DNA of 10,483 nt from Zavarzinia sp. (GCA_028694545.1 JAQVKV010000034.1:1-10483); one strand, 5' to 3'. Counted from the stretch's first letter, positions 1-6,586 are shown. Notes: generated from the letters alone by a model not told the origin. Numbers and translations: made by a program.

Positions 1-619
1 CGGTCAGGCTCGCGTAGGGCGTGCCCGGCGATCCCTGGAAGAGGGCCGCCAGCATGCCGAGGCCGAGGGCCGAGACGAGCACCGGAAAGCCGATGATCAT
101 CAGGGCGCCGAGCGTGGCGCGCCCGGTCATGAGGGGAGGCGGCAGGGCGGCGGCGATGACGGGCAGCATGGCGACGGCCATGGCGGCACCGGCACCATGG
201 ACCAGGGGCATGAGGGCGATGGCGAAGCCGATGGCGACCAGCCCGCCGACTCCCCGCTGGCGGAGCCCGCGCCAGAGCAGGACGCAGAGAAGGCAGAGAA
301 GGCTCGTCGCGGGGCCCGCCAACGCGCCGAGCAGGATGCCCGCCAGGGCGACGGCATGACGGGTGCGCCAGGGGAACAGCAGGGCAAGACAGGCGCTGGC
401 GGCCAGGGCGGCGACACCGTCGGCGCCCGATGCGCCGCGCGGTCCCGGCCAGAAATCCAGCAGGGCCGCGAGCCAGAGCGTGAGGGATGGGTGGTCGGTG
501 GGAGTGAGGGCCGGCAGGCGCGCATCGATCGACACCGCCTCCGTCCCCGGCGGCATGGCGAGGCGCAGCAGGGCCAGGGCCGGCACGGCAAGCAGGGCCA
601 GGGCGGGGGACGCGCTCAC
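1..619 (-). CDS. Polytopic membrane protein, 3' end outside window (possibly GT-C-like)
   Basis: This frame has a GTG start at 619-617 and stays open to the left edge, giving 206 codons with no stop. The start overlaps the TGA of the upstream glycosyltransferase in a GTGA arrangement, which suggests translational coupling. The visible part is very hydrophobic, with likely membrane spans near residues 3-21, 65-82, 88-118, 124-150 and 170-195. Codons end mostly in G or C, and the competing frames give Arg/Pro/Cys-rich nonsense. An early periplasmic-looking loop contains TDHPSLTLWLAALLDFW. This faintly recalls the HPPL-W-L loop of ArnT/PMT-type (GT-C) glycosyltransferases, but the usual acidic DE pair is not obvious, so the family stays open. 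By position it should work with the neighbouring glycosyltransferase, for example in glycan export or modification. Confidence 0.75.
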   Translation of the reverse strand, partial: MSASPALALLAVPALALLRLAMPPGTEAVSIDARLPALTPTDHPSLTLWLAALLDFWPGPRGASGADGVAALAASACLALLFPWRTRHAVALAGILLGALAGPATSLLCLLCVLLWRGLRQRGVGGLVAIGFAIALMPLVHGAGAAMAVAMLPVIAAALPPPLMTGRATLGALMIIGFPVLVSALGLGMLAALFQGSPGTPYASLT

Positions 620-2499
620 GCCACGCCGTGTCGTCTGTCTAGGGCCATGCGAACATGGCGGCTGAGGCCGTGGCGGGTCTTTTCCCAGTGAAAGGGCCGT
701 CGTATCCACTGCCAGAGGGCGCGATAGGTGGCGACCGAAACCATGCCCCAATAGAGACTGACGGTAACCGCCCAGGGCGAAAGACCGAACCAGCGGCGAC
801 GAAAAGGGGCAATCATGGCGAGATAGAGCAAGGTGAAATTGCCGATGATCCAGCTCGCCATGCCCATGATCTTCACCGGCGCCGGGAACAGAAGGTCGAG
901 GAAGCCGCTCCCCGCGCTCGCGATCCAGAGCGCGAAAAGCAGCCAGACGACCGGGTTCAGCAGGCTGGACGCCACGGTCCCGCCGACGAAGGCGACGACA
1001 CCGAGAAAGCCGAGGGCCCCCACGGTCCGCCACAGGCCGAAGGGATCGCGCATCTGCACGGCGAAGGTCTGCATGTAGCCCTTCATCCAGCGGCTGCGCT
1101 GGCGCAGCCAGTTCATCGGCGTGCAGGTCGCCTCCTCGAAGGTTGTCGAGTCGATGATGCCCACCCGCTGGCCCAGCGCGTGGAGCCGAAGGCCAAGATC
1201 GGCATCCTCGGTCACATTGTAGGGGTCCCAGGCCCCGGCGGCGTCGAGGGCGGCGCGGCGGAAGTGATTGGACGTGCCGCCGAGGGGTACGGGCATGCCC
1301 AGCCGGTCGAGCCCGGGCAGCAGGTAGTCGAACCACAGCGCATAGTCGAGGGCGAACATCCGGGTCAGCCAGTTTTCCTCCGCATTGTCGAAATTCAGCC
1401 GGGCCTGGACGCAGACCACATGGCCCGGCGCATGGGCCAGCGCCGCCGCCGCCTTGCGCAACTGGTCCGATTCCGGCCGGTCCTCGGCGTCATAAATGAC
1501 GACGAAGTCGCCCCGGGCGAGTGGCAGCGCGTAGTTGCAGGCCTTGGGCTTGGTCCGCGGCTGCGACGGCGGCACCAGCACAAGATCGAAACAATCGTCG
1601 AGACCGAGCGCCCGTGCCGCCGCGATGGTGGGTGCGTCGTCGGCCTCGAGCACGAGCTTCACGTCGAGCAGGGCCCGGGGATAGTCCAGTCGATCGAGCG
1701 CGTCGCGCAGCAGGGGCAGGATCTCGGGCTCCTGGTAAAGAGGCACGAGGACGGAATAGAGCGGCAGGACCGCCTCCGGCAGGGGCGGCGGGGACGCGGC
1801 CCGTTCCGCCCGCAGCGACGCGACGACGAGAGCCAGTCGCAGTACCAGATTGGCGAGATAGAAGAGGGCAAGCGCACCCGAGGCCAGCCAGGGCGCGGCC
1901 CCGGGCAGGAAGACGAAGCCGGCCGCGATCGCAACGGCGGTCATCGCCAGGCTCGGCACCTGCCAGAAAGGTGCCGGGTGGCCCGACGATTTTTCCGGCG
2001 CCATGCGGATCAGGCGATTGCGCGCGATGTCGTCCAGTGTTTCCGAGAAGCGGGTGGCGAGGGCGCGGTTGAGCACAGGCCGCGTGGCCACGGCGAGGTC
2101 GGCCGGCCCGCCGGCCAGGGTCTCCGCCAGCGCGAGATGGAACCGGTCCGGTGCCGTGCAGGCGAAGACCAGGGTGCCATCGTCCCGCTGGTGCCAGGGC
2201 GCCAGCAGGTGTCGGCGATAGCGGTCGAGGTGATCGATGGTGCCCACCGCCGGGTCTGGTGGCCGCTGGTCGAGATCGGCGAATTCGAGGTCGAGCACCG
2301 CGGCGGCGATCCGCGCAATGGTGATCCGGTCGCAGACCGGCGGCGGCCGCAAACCCATCAGGGCCTCGACCGGATCGAGATCGCGACCGCCGACGGCGTC
2401 GATCGCCGCTTCGCGCTGACCGGCCGTGATCAGCCCGCGTGCCACCAGGCAGTCGCCGACGGGGCCGGCCAGAAGACCGCCTCTTGCCGTGAGCGTCAT
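616..2499 (-). CDS. Processive family-2 glycosyltransferase with N-terminal MshEN/GspE-N-like domain
   Basis: This 627-residue inner-membrane glycosyltransferase probably polymerises a surface polysaccharide from a nucleotide sugar. Residues about 10-160 resemble an MshEN/GspE-N domain (LVARGLITAGQ at 18-28, then LDLEFADLD at 69-77), a fold that binds c-di-GMP in relatives. Two membrane spans follow (about 182-200 and 205-228). The catalytic GT-A core then shows EADD (285-288), KPKACNYAL (317-325), YDAED (336-340), TEDAD (430-434) and QRSRW (467-471). The last is the QxxRW signature of processive beta-glycan synthases such as BcsA. About four C-terminal spans lie between 490 and 597. Domain order matches NfrB and XagB as I recall them. 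The frame could start upstream at 2592, but that 31-residue extension is Arg/Ala/Pro-rich and overlaps the small gene at 2514-2618, so I chose the ATG at 2499. Its likely ribosome site AGGGG overlaps the small gene's stop. The arginine expected at the start of the c-di-GMP motif is replaced, so ligand binding is uncertain. Confidence 0.93.
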   Translation of the reverse strand: MTLTARGGLLAGPVGDCLVARGLITAGQREAAIDAVGGRDLDPVEALMGLRPPPVCDRITIARIAAAVLDLEFADLDQRPPDPAVGTIDHLDRYRRHLLAPWHQRDDGTLVFACTAPDRFHLALAETLAGGPADLAVATRPVLNRALATRFSETLDDIARNRLIRMAPEKSSGHPAPFWQVPSLAMTAVAIAAGFVFLPGAAPWLASGALALFYLANLVLRLALVVASLRAERAASPPPLPEAVLPLYSVLVPLYQEPEILPLLRDALDRLDYPRALLDVKLVLEADDAPTIAAARALGLDDCFDLVLVPPSQPRTKPKACNYALPLARGDFVVIYDAEDRPESDQLRKAAAALAHAPGHVVCVQARLNFDNAEENWLTRMFALDYALWFDYLLPGLDRLGMPVPLGGTSNHFRRAALDAAGAWDPYNVTEDADLGLRLHALGQRVGIIDSTTFEEATCTPMNWLRQRSRWMKGYMQTFAVQMRDPFGLWRTVGALGFLGVVAFVGGTVASSLLNPVVWLLFALWIASAGSGFLDLLFPAPVKIMGMASWIIGNFTLLYLAMIAPFRRRWFGLSPWAVTVSLYWGMVSVATYRALWQWIRRPFHWEKTRHGLSRHVRMALDRRHGVA

Positions 2500-2513
2500 C
2501 CCCGGGGGCGCCC

Positions 2514-2618
2514 CTAGGCTTTGGCACCGGCCTCGCGCCGCCGGTGCAGCCGCCGACGCGCCACGCCGATGCCGATCGCGAGCGCCAGCCATGTCAGGGT
2601 CAGTGCCGGCGCCGTCAT
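2514..2618 (-). CDS. Possible 34-residue single-span membrane protein upstream of the glycosyltransferase
   Basis: A short frame runs from an ATG at 2618-2616 to a TAG at 2516-2514. It would encode a peptide with one hydrophobic span (TLTWLALAIGIGVA, residues 7-20), then a strongly basic tail (RRRLHRRREAGAKA). This N-out, positive-inside layout is typical of genuine small membrane proteins. About 29 of 34 codons end in G or C, like the neighbours. A GGA lies about 5 bases before the ATG, a modest ribosome site. The stop is 14 bases upstream of the glycosyltransferase ATG, and its TAG runs into the AGGGG that probably serves that gene. I do not recognise the protein. It could be a small accessory or regulatory subunit of the synthase. 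It could also be a chance frame, since it is very short. Confidence 0.5.
   Translation of the reverse strand: MTAPALTLTWLALAIGIGVARRRLHRRREAGAKA
2524..2547. repeat. Inverted repeat inside the small membrane-protein frame
   Basis: GCACCGGC (2524-2531) and GCCGGTGC (2540-2547) form a perfect 8-bp stem with an 8-base loop. In minus-strand RNA the hairpin would lie near the 3' end of the 34-codon frame, just before the glycosyltransferase ribosome site. It could affect translation of that gene. It may equally be a by-product of GC-rich codons, because no T-run follows it. Confidence 0.3.
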
Positions 2619-2684
2619 GTCGTCCGATTTCCGGGTGGAAGACCGTCGTCCTGCAAGCATCACCTCCCGGCCATCGTCATCGGA

Positions 2685-2709
2685 ATGCGCGCACCATCGA
2701 TGCGCGCAT
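2685..2709. promoter_or_regulatory. Paired palindromic ATGCGCGCA repeats in the divergent promoter region
   Basis: ATGCGCGCA occurs at 2685-2693 and again at 2700-2708, 15 bp apart start to start. The second copy extends to the perfect 10-bp palindrome ATGCGCGCAT. The pair sits in the only space between the minus-strand glycosyltransferase group and the plus-strand receiver gene, directly before a -10-like TATGAT. That is a natural place for an operator controlling either direction. No regulator is identified, and short CG-alternating palindromes also arise by chance in DNA this GC-rich. Confidence 0.35.
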
Positions 2710-2722
2710 ATGATAGTATGCT
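2709..2722 (+). promoter_or_regulatory. Possible -10 region for the receiver gene
   Basis: An AT-rich island in GC-rich surroundings contains TATGAT (2709-2714) and an overlapping TATGCT (2717-2722), both near the sigma-70 -10 consensus. Either would start transcription about 20-30 bases before the receiver ATG at 2748. No good -35 box lies at the right distance; that space is filled by the ATGCGCGCA repeats. The promoter may therefore depend on an activator or another sigma factor. Confidence 0.3.
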
Positions 2723-2747
2723 ACGCCAGAACAGAGAAGAGGGCGCC

Positions 2748-3119
2748 ATGCATGCGGTCCATCGTCGTATTCTCGTCGTCGAGGATGACGAGATGTTGCG
2801 TGCCGAACTGGCGAGCGGGCTCCGCGCCCATGGTTTCGAAGTCCTGGGCGCTGGCGATGGTGATGACGGGGCGCGGCGCGCCACGGAAGAGGCGGTGGGC
2901 CACGTGCTGCTCGACATCGAGATGCCGGCGCTGGACGGTCTGCGGCTGGCCCAGGTGGTGCGGGCGCTGGTGCCCGGCGCCAATCTGGTGATGATGAGCG
3001 GCCACCCCTATCTGCGCCGCGCGGCGGCCGATCTCCTTGGCCCCGATGTCGAGATCCTGGCCAAGCCCTTCGCCCTCGATGACCTCCTGTCCCGGCTGGT
3101 GCCGCGCGCGAGCGCCTAG
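2748..3119 (+). CDS. Stand-alone CheY-like receiver (response regulator)
   Basis: This 123-residue protein is a single receiver domain with no output domain. It shows the acidic pocket EDD (12-14), the phospho-acceptor D56 in LLDIEMP, the switch S84 in MMSGHP, and K106 in the conserved KPF. All residues needed for phosphorylation are present. Such proteins act by binding a partner once phosphorylated, or pass phosphate along a relay. No histidine kinase lies in the window. The frame is open further upstream, but I chose the ATG at 2748: AAGAGGG (2737-2743) stands 4 bases before it, the upstream codons run through the promoter-like region, and the fold begins at RRILVVEDD. It is divergent from the glycosyltransferase group and convergent with the barrel gene, overlapping that gene's stop. 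Regulation of the glycan synthase is a plausible job, by inference only. Confidence 0.92.
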   Translation: MHAVHRRILVVEDDEMLRAELASGLRAHGFEVLGAGDGDDGARRATEEAVGHVLLDIEMPALDGLRLAQVVRALVPGANLVMMSGHPYLRRAAADLLGPDVEILAKPFALDDLLSRLVPRASA

Positions 3120-3895
3120 AAGCGCAGCCAGAAGGCGGCGATCGCGCCGGTTTCCGCCGGCATGGAAGCGCCGTCGAAGACCCAGGTCACGCCTGCCTGG
3201 AACGAGATTCCCTCCCACAGGGGGAAGACCACGGAAGGCTGGATCTGATGCTTGCGGTAAGCGGGGCTGGCCTCGCCCACCCGCCATTGGTTGATCGCCT
3301 GGAGCAGGACCATGGTGCCGTCCGGGATCGTCAGGCCCAGGGTTGCGTTCGCTTCCATCTCGGTGTCGTCACCGCCCTCGGTGACGCGGGGGGCCGCCTC
3401 GACCACCAGGAAGCCGGGCAGGGGCTCCTCGGTGAAAGGTGTGGGCAGTTGGAAGCCGTGACCCCACATCAGGCGCAATTCGCCGACCAGTCGGTCGTTT
3501 CCGAGCGCCGTCGCCCGCGCCCCGCGCGACAGGGGCAGGGTCAGGCCGGGCTGGATCGAGAGCACGTCTTCTCCCTCGGTGACGAGCGCCTGACGCAGGC
3601 CGAGGAAGAGCTTGTTCATGCCCTCGTCGTCGTGCCCTGCCTCGATCTTCGTCCAGGTCGGCTGCGCCACCGCCAGCAGGCCGGGCGCGAGGCCATATTC
3701 CAGCCAGGGGGCTATCTCGATCTTGAGGCTTCCGGTCGCCGGTTGCCGATGACTGTCGGTGTCGAAACGATCGTTCGCCCGGGCAAGGGTGACGGTGGTG
3801 ATGGCAAGACCGTGGCCCGGCTCGCCGGTCCAGGCGGCGCGGGCGGGGCTGGTCGTGACCGCGAGGAGGAGCGTGGCGACGAGAGCCCGCCTCAC
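3116..3895 (-). CDS. Outer-membrane beta-barrel-like protein, resembles XagA
   Basis: This 259-residue protein begins with a clear signal peptide: MRR, a hydrophobic core ALVATLLLAV, and a cleavage site after ARA at about residue 20. The mature part has no hydrophobic helices. It alternates short amphipathic strands such as LLAVAQPTWTKI and ISFQAGVTWVF, and it ends in FWLRF with the terminal Phe typical of outer-membrane barrels recognised by the BAM machinery. The mature start (AWTGEPGHGLAI) and the closing strand resemble XagA-type exopolysaccharide proteins as I remember them. A Phenol_MetA_deg-type barrel is the main alternative. The start is a GTG 13 bases after the stop of the PhaC-like gene, with GAGG about 11 bases upstream, so the two are probably co-transcribed. 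Its TAG stop shares the bases CTAG with the convergent receiver stop. Confidence 0.82.
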   Translation of the reverse strand: MRRALVATLLLAVTTSPARAAWTGEPGHGLAITTVTLARANDRFDTDSHRQPATGSLKIEIAPWLEYGLAPGLLAVAQPTWTKIEAGHDDEGMNKLFLGLRQALVTEGEDVLSIQPGLTLPLSRGARATALGNDRLVGELRLMWGHGFQLPTPFTEEPLPGFLVVEAAPRVTEGGDDTEMEANATLGLTIPDGTMVLLQAINQWRVGEASPAYRKHQIQPSVVFPLWEGISFQAGVTWVFDGASMPAETGAIAAFWLRF

Positions 3896-3908
3896 CCCGC
3901 GTCATGCC

Positions 3909-5072
3909 TCAGGCTGCGGAACGCAGCGCCAGCCAGTCGGCCGCGATGGTCCAGGTTGTGACCGGGGCCTTGCTGCCCGCGAAGACGCCGGCATGGCCGC
4001 CCGGTGCTTCGGCGAACTGCTTGTCCTCGGCCGGGACGACATCCATGACCTTGCGCGCGGAATCGACGGTGACGATCTGGTCGCTCTTGCCCGCGATGGC
4101 GAGATAGGGGCAGGTGATCGCGGAAAAATCGCTTTCCTCGCCCTCGCCGAGTTCGATCTTGCCCTTGGCCAGCGCATTGTCGAGCCCGACACGGACGACG
4201 AAATCCTTCACGATGCCGCCCGGATAGGCGTGCATGTCGTTGAACCAGCGCGCCACCGTGCGGTTCTCCAGCAGGTATTCCCGGTCCCACAGGTTCATCA
4301 GCAGGTCGGCATAGCCCTGCACGACACCGACCGGATTGGTCAGCTTGAAGATATTGGCGGCCATCCAGCCGGGCATCATCAGGCGCTTCGCGTCGATATT
4401 GTCGATGCGGAAGGGGGTGAGGCGGCGGATCAGCCTTGTCGGCACCTGCATGGCCTGGACCAGCCAGCCGGCCGTACCCACCGCGCGGCTGTCGATGGGC
4501 GAGGCGATGGTGACGATGTTGCGGACATCCGCGTCCTTCGCCCAGCCCTGATAGACGAGGGCGAAGAGCCCGCCCATGCAATAGCCGACGAGGGAAAGGG
4601 CCCTGGCACCGTGGTGGGCGCGCAGCGCCGCGATGGCGTCGGGCAGCATGCGGGTGGCGTAGTCGGCGAGGCCATAGTCGGCGTGGCGGCTCTTCGGGCT
4701 GCCGAAGTCGACCAGATAGACCTTGAAGCCCTTGGCCAGCAGGAAGCGCACCAGGCTGCGGTTGGGCAGCAGATCGAAGTTCAGCGGATCCGCGGCCAGC
4801 GGCGGCACCAGCAGGATGGGGACTGCGTGTTGCTGGGTCGCGACCGGCAAGGTCTCGCCCCCGACCGCGATCTCGGTTTCATCGAGCGGCGGATAATAGC
4901 GCAGGGTCATCAGGCCGCCGCGATAGACGACCTCATAGGGCGTCTGTTCGGAGATATCGAAATTCTCGGCGAAGAGGGTGGTCTCGACCGCGTTGCTGAC
5001 CCATTGCAACCCGCGCTCGCCGACAAAGCTCGACATTTTCACCAGCCGGTTCAGCACCATGTTCCCCGCCAC
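3909..5072 (-). CDS. Class III PhaC-like polyhydroxyalkanoate synthase / alpha-beta hydrolase
   Basis: This 387-residue alpha/beta-hydrolase-fold protein carries the PHA-synthase version of the lipase box, GYCMGG (163-168), with Cys165 in place of serine. The remaining triad candidates are Asp331 in GKSDQIV and His360 in GGHAGVF. WFNDMHAYPGG (276-286) corresponds to the conserved segment before the cap region of PhaC. Synthases of this type link hydroxyacyl-CoA units into storage polyester. The size fits class III (about 355-360 residues) rather than class I (about 590). Class III enzymes need a partner, PhaE or PhaR, and none is visible here. The start is GTG at 5072; an ATG at 5060 is a close alternative, with GGCGGGG just before it. 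The gene leads a two-gene unit with the barrel protein and diverges from the DadA-like gene. A non-synthase hydrolase keeping the Cys box cannot be excluded. Confidence 0.88.
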   Translation of the reverse strand: MAGNMVLNRLVKMSSFVGERGLQWVSNAVETTLFAENFDISEQTPYEVVYRGGLMTLRYYPPLDETEIAVGGETLPVATQQHAVPILLVPPLAADPLNFDLLPNRSLVRFLLAKGFKVYLVDFGSPKSRHADYGLADYATRMLPDAIAALRAHHGARALSLVGYCMGGLFALVYQGWAKDADVRNIVTIASPIDSRAVGTAGWLVQAMQVPTRLIRRLTPFRIDNIDAKRLMMPGWMAANIFKLTNPVGVVQGYADLLMNLWDREYLLENRTVARWFNDMHAYPGGIVKDFVVRVGLDNALAKGKIELGEGEESDFSAITCPYLAIAGKSDQIVTVDSARKVMDVVPAEDKQFAEAPGGHAGVFAGSKAPVTTWTIAADWLALRSAA

Positions 5073-5120
5073 CTGTCCGAAGTCCTGATTTTCCGTTCTC
5101 CAACGCCACTGAACAACTTC

Positions 5121-5149
5121 CGATTAGCGGGCCGGTCCGCCCTTGGCAA
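5121..5149 (-). promoter_or_regulatory. Possible promoter for the PhaC-like gene
   Basis: On the minus strand a -35-like TTGCCA (5149-5144, 5 of 6 consensus bases) is followed by an AT-containing GCTAATCG stretch. GCTAAT gives a 15-base spacer and TAATCG a 17-base spacer. The PhaC-like start lies about 50 bases further on. The -35 box is good and the -10 poor, so this is a suggestion only. Confidence 0.28.
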
Positions 5150-5172
5150 GCGCGATCGCCCGTCGCGACCGT

Positions 5173-5201
5173 CACATGCAACAATGGTGGTGCCGCATGT
5201 G
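5173..5201. promoter_or_regulatory. 7-bp dyad between divergent genes, possible operator
   Basis: CACATGC (5173-5179) and GCATGTG (5195-5201) are perfect inverted half-sites whose centres are 22 bp apart, about two helical turns. They sit between the PhaC-like and DadA-like genes, upstream of both candidate promoters. This is the geometry expected for a dimeric regulator acting on a shared divergent region. No regulator gene is nearby to name. Confidence 0.35.
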
Positions 5202-5236
5202 CGAAGGTCGGCTTCCGTCGCGCCCGCCGACGTGTC

Positions 5237-5242
5237 TATGAT
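5237..5242 (+). promoter_or_regulatory. Possible -10 box for the DadA-like gene
   Basis: TATGAT matches the sigma-70 -10 consensus at 5 of 6 bases and lies 33 bases before the DadA-like ATG. No recognisable -35 sits 16-18 bases upstream. Confidence 0.25.
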
Positions 5243-5275
5243 CGCGGCGGGCGTCTTCGGTTGGGATGAAAGCGA

Positions 5276-6523
5276 ATGAGCAGGTCTGACGTTGTCGTTC
5301 TCGGGGCTGGTATCGTCGGGGTCTCGGTCGCGTTGCAGCTTCAGGCGCGCGGGCGCAGCGTGACGCTGGTCGACCGCCGGCCGCCGGGGGAAGAGACGAG
5401 CTTTGGCAACGCGGGCCTGATCGAACGCGCCAGCGTGGTGCCCTATTCTTTCCCGCGCGAACTGGCCGTACTCGCCCGCTATGCCCTGAACCACAATATC
5501 GACGCGCGCTACGATCCGCTGTTCGCGCCGCGCCTGACCTCCTGGCTGTTCCGCTTCTGGTACAATTCCGCGCCCGAGCGCCTGAAGCGCATCTCGGCCG
5601 ACATGCTGCCGCTGATCCGGCAATGTCTGGACGAGCACAAGGCCCTGATCGCGGCGGCCGATCTTGGCCATCTGATCCGCGAAGTCGGCTGGATCGAGGT
5701 CTTCCGCAAGGAAGACAGTCTGAAGACGGGGATCGAGGAGGCGGCGGATATCTACGCCCCCCATGGCCTGCGCTATGATGTGCTCGACGTCGAGGCCCTG
5801 AAGGCGCGCGAGCCGCATCTGTCCGATGTCGTTGTCGGCGGCGTGCATTGGCTCGATCCCGCCTCGATCCTCGATCCCGGCGCCTTGGTGAAGGGTTACG
5901 CCGCCCTGTTCGAGAAGCGCGGCGGCACGTTCGCCATCGGTGACGCCCGCAGTCTCGAGACGGCGCCCGGGGGCTGGCGCTTCAAGACGGCGGATGGCGT
6001 CGGCGAGGCGGCGGAGGCTGTGATCGCGCTCGGCCCCTGGTCGGACGATGTCTATCGGGATCTCGGCTACGACTTCCCGCTCGCGGTGAAGCGTGGCTAT
6101 CACATGCATTACGCGCCGGCGGGCAATGCCGTGCTGAACCACACCCTGCTCGATGTCGACAGCGGCTTCCTGCTGGCGACCATGAACAAGGGCGTGCGCC
6201 TGACCACCGGCGTCGAATTCGCCGATCGCGACGCCCCGCCCAGCCCGATCCAGCTCGACCGGGCGGAGCCGGTCGCACGCGAACTCTTCCCGATCGGCGA
6301 ACGGCTCGATCCCGAGCCCTGGCTCGGCCGGCGTCCCTGCATGCCCGACATGAAGCCGGTGATCGGCCGGGCGCCGCGCCATGCCGGCCTCTGGTTCGCC
6401 TTTGGCCACAATCACCATGGCCTGACCCTCGGCCCGGTGACCGGCCGCCTGTTGGCCGAGATGATGACCGGGGCCGAAACCTTTACCGATCCCACGCCCT
6501 ATGGTGCGGACCGCTTCGACTGA
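5276..6523 (+). CDS. DadA-like FAD-dependent D-amino-acid dehydrogenase / amine oxidase
   Basis: This 415-residue flavoprotein begins with a Rossmann dinucleotide motif, VVVLGAGIVGVSVAL (6-20, core GAGIVG at 10-15), ending at the ribose-binding acidic residue in LVD33. SFGNAGLIE (42-50) corresponds to the SFANAG signature of DadA, the small-subunit type D-amino-acid dehydrogenase. The C-terminal flavin segment has GRRPCMPDMKPVIGR (351-365) and GHNHHGLTLGPVTG (377-390), also typical. Length matches DadA (about 410-435). Such enzymes oxidise D-amino acids or related secondary amines to oxo-acids and pass electrons to the respiratory chain. The true substrate cannot be read from the sequence. 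No alanine racemase (dadX) or Lrp-type regulator is adjacent, so a catabolic alanine operon is not indicated. It is a single plus-strand gene, divergent from the PhaC-like gene. Confidence 0.92.
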   Translation: MSRSDVVVLGAGIVGVSVALQLQARGRSVTLVDRRPPGEETSFGNAGLIERASVVPYSFPRELAVLARYALNHNIDARYDPLFAPRLTSWLFRFWYNSAPERLKRISADMLPLIRQCLDEHKALIAAADLGHLIREVGWIEVFRKEDSLKTGIEEAADIYAPHGLRYDVLDVEALKAREPHLSDVVVGGVHWLDPASILDPGALVKGYAALFEKRGGTFAIGDARSLETAPGGWRFKTADGVGEAAEAVIALGPWSDDVYRDLGYDFPLAVKRGYHMHYAPAGNAVLNHTLLDVDSGFLLATMNKGVRLTTGVEFADRDAPPSPIQLDRAEPVARELFPIGERLDPEPWLGRRPCMPDMKPVIGRAPRHAGLWFAFGHNHHGLTLGPVTGRLLAEMMTGAETFTDPTPYGADRFD

Positions 6524-6557
6524 GCCCCCGACCGGAGCAGGCCCCTGAAATGCGAAA

Positions 6558-6579
6558 GGCACCGACGTCGGTCGGTGCC
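6558..6579 (-). terminator. Intrinsic terminator for the 52-residue gene
   Basis: GGCACCGAC (6558-6566) and GTCGGTGCC (6571-6579) form a perfect 9-bp stem with a 4-base loop. On the minus strand the stem is followed by TTTCGCATTT, an interrupted T-run, and lies about 38 bases after the stop of the small gene. It may also stop plus-strand transcripts of the DadA-like gene, which ends at 6523, but no T-run follows in that direction. Confidence 0.65.
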
Positions 6580-6586
6580 TGCAAGG

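Noticed and set aside
127..591. 154-codon minus-strand frame in the left-edge region
   Set aside because: It is Arg/Pro/Cys/Ser-rich. The adjacent frame starting at 619 gives a coherent hydrophobic membrane protein and is coupled to the upstream gene.
655..2517. 620-codon open frame on the plus strand opposite the glycosyltransferase
   Set aside because: Its product is rich in Arg, Gly, Gln and His without any fold-like pattern. The minus-strand frame has complete GT2 motifs and membrane spans, so this is a high-GC antisense shadow.
2500..2592. N-terminal extension of the glycosyltransferase to 2592
   Set aside because: The 31 added residues are low-complexity Arg/Ala/Pro, no domain begins there, and they overlap the possible small membrane-protein gene.
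5051..6562. 503-codon minus-strand frame opposite the DadA-like gene
   Set aside because: The composition is that of an antisense shadow, and the plus strand has clear FAD-binding and DadA signatures.
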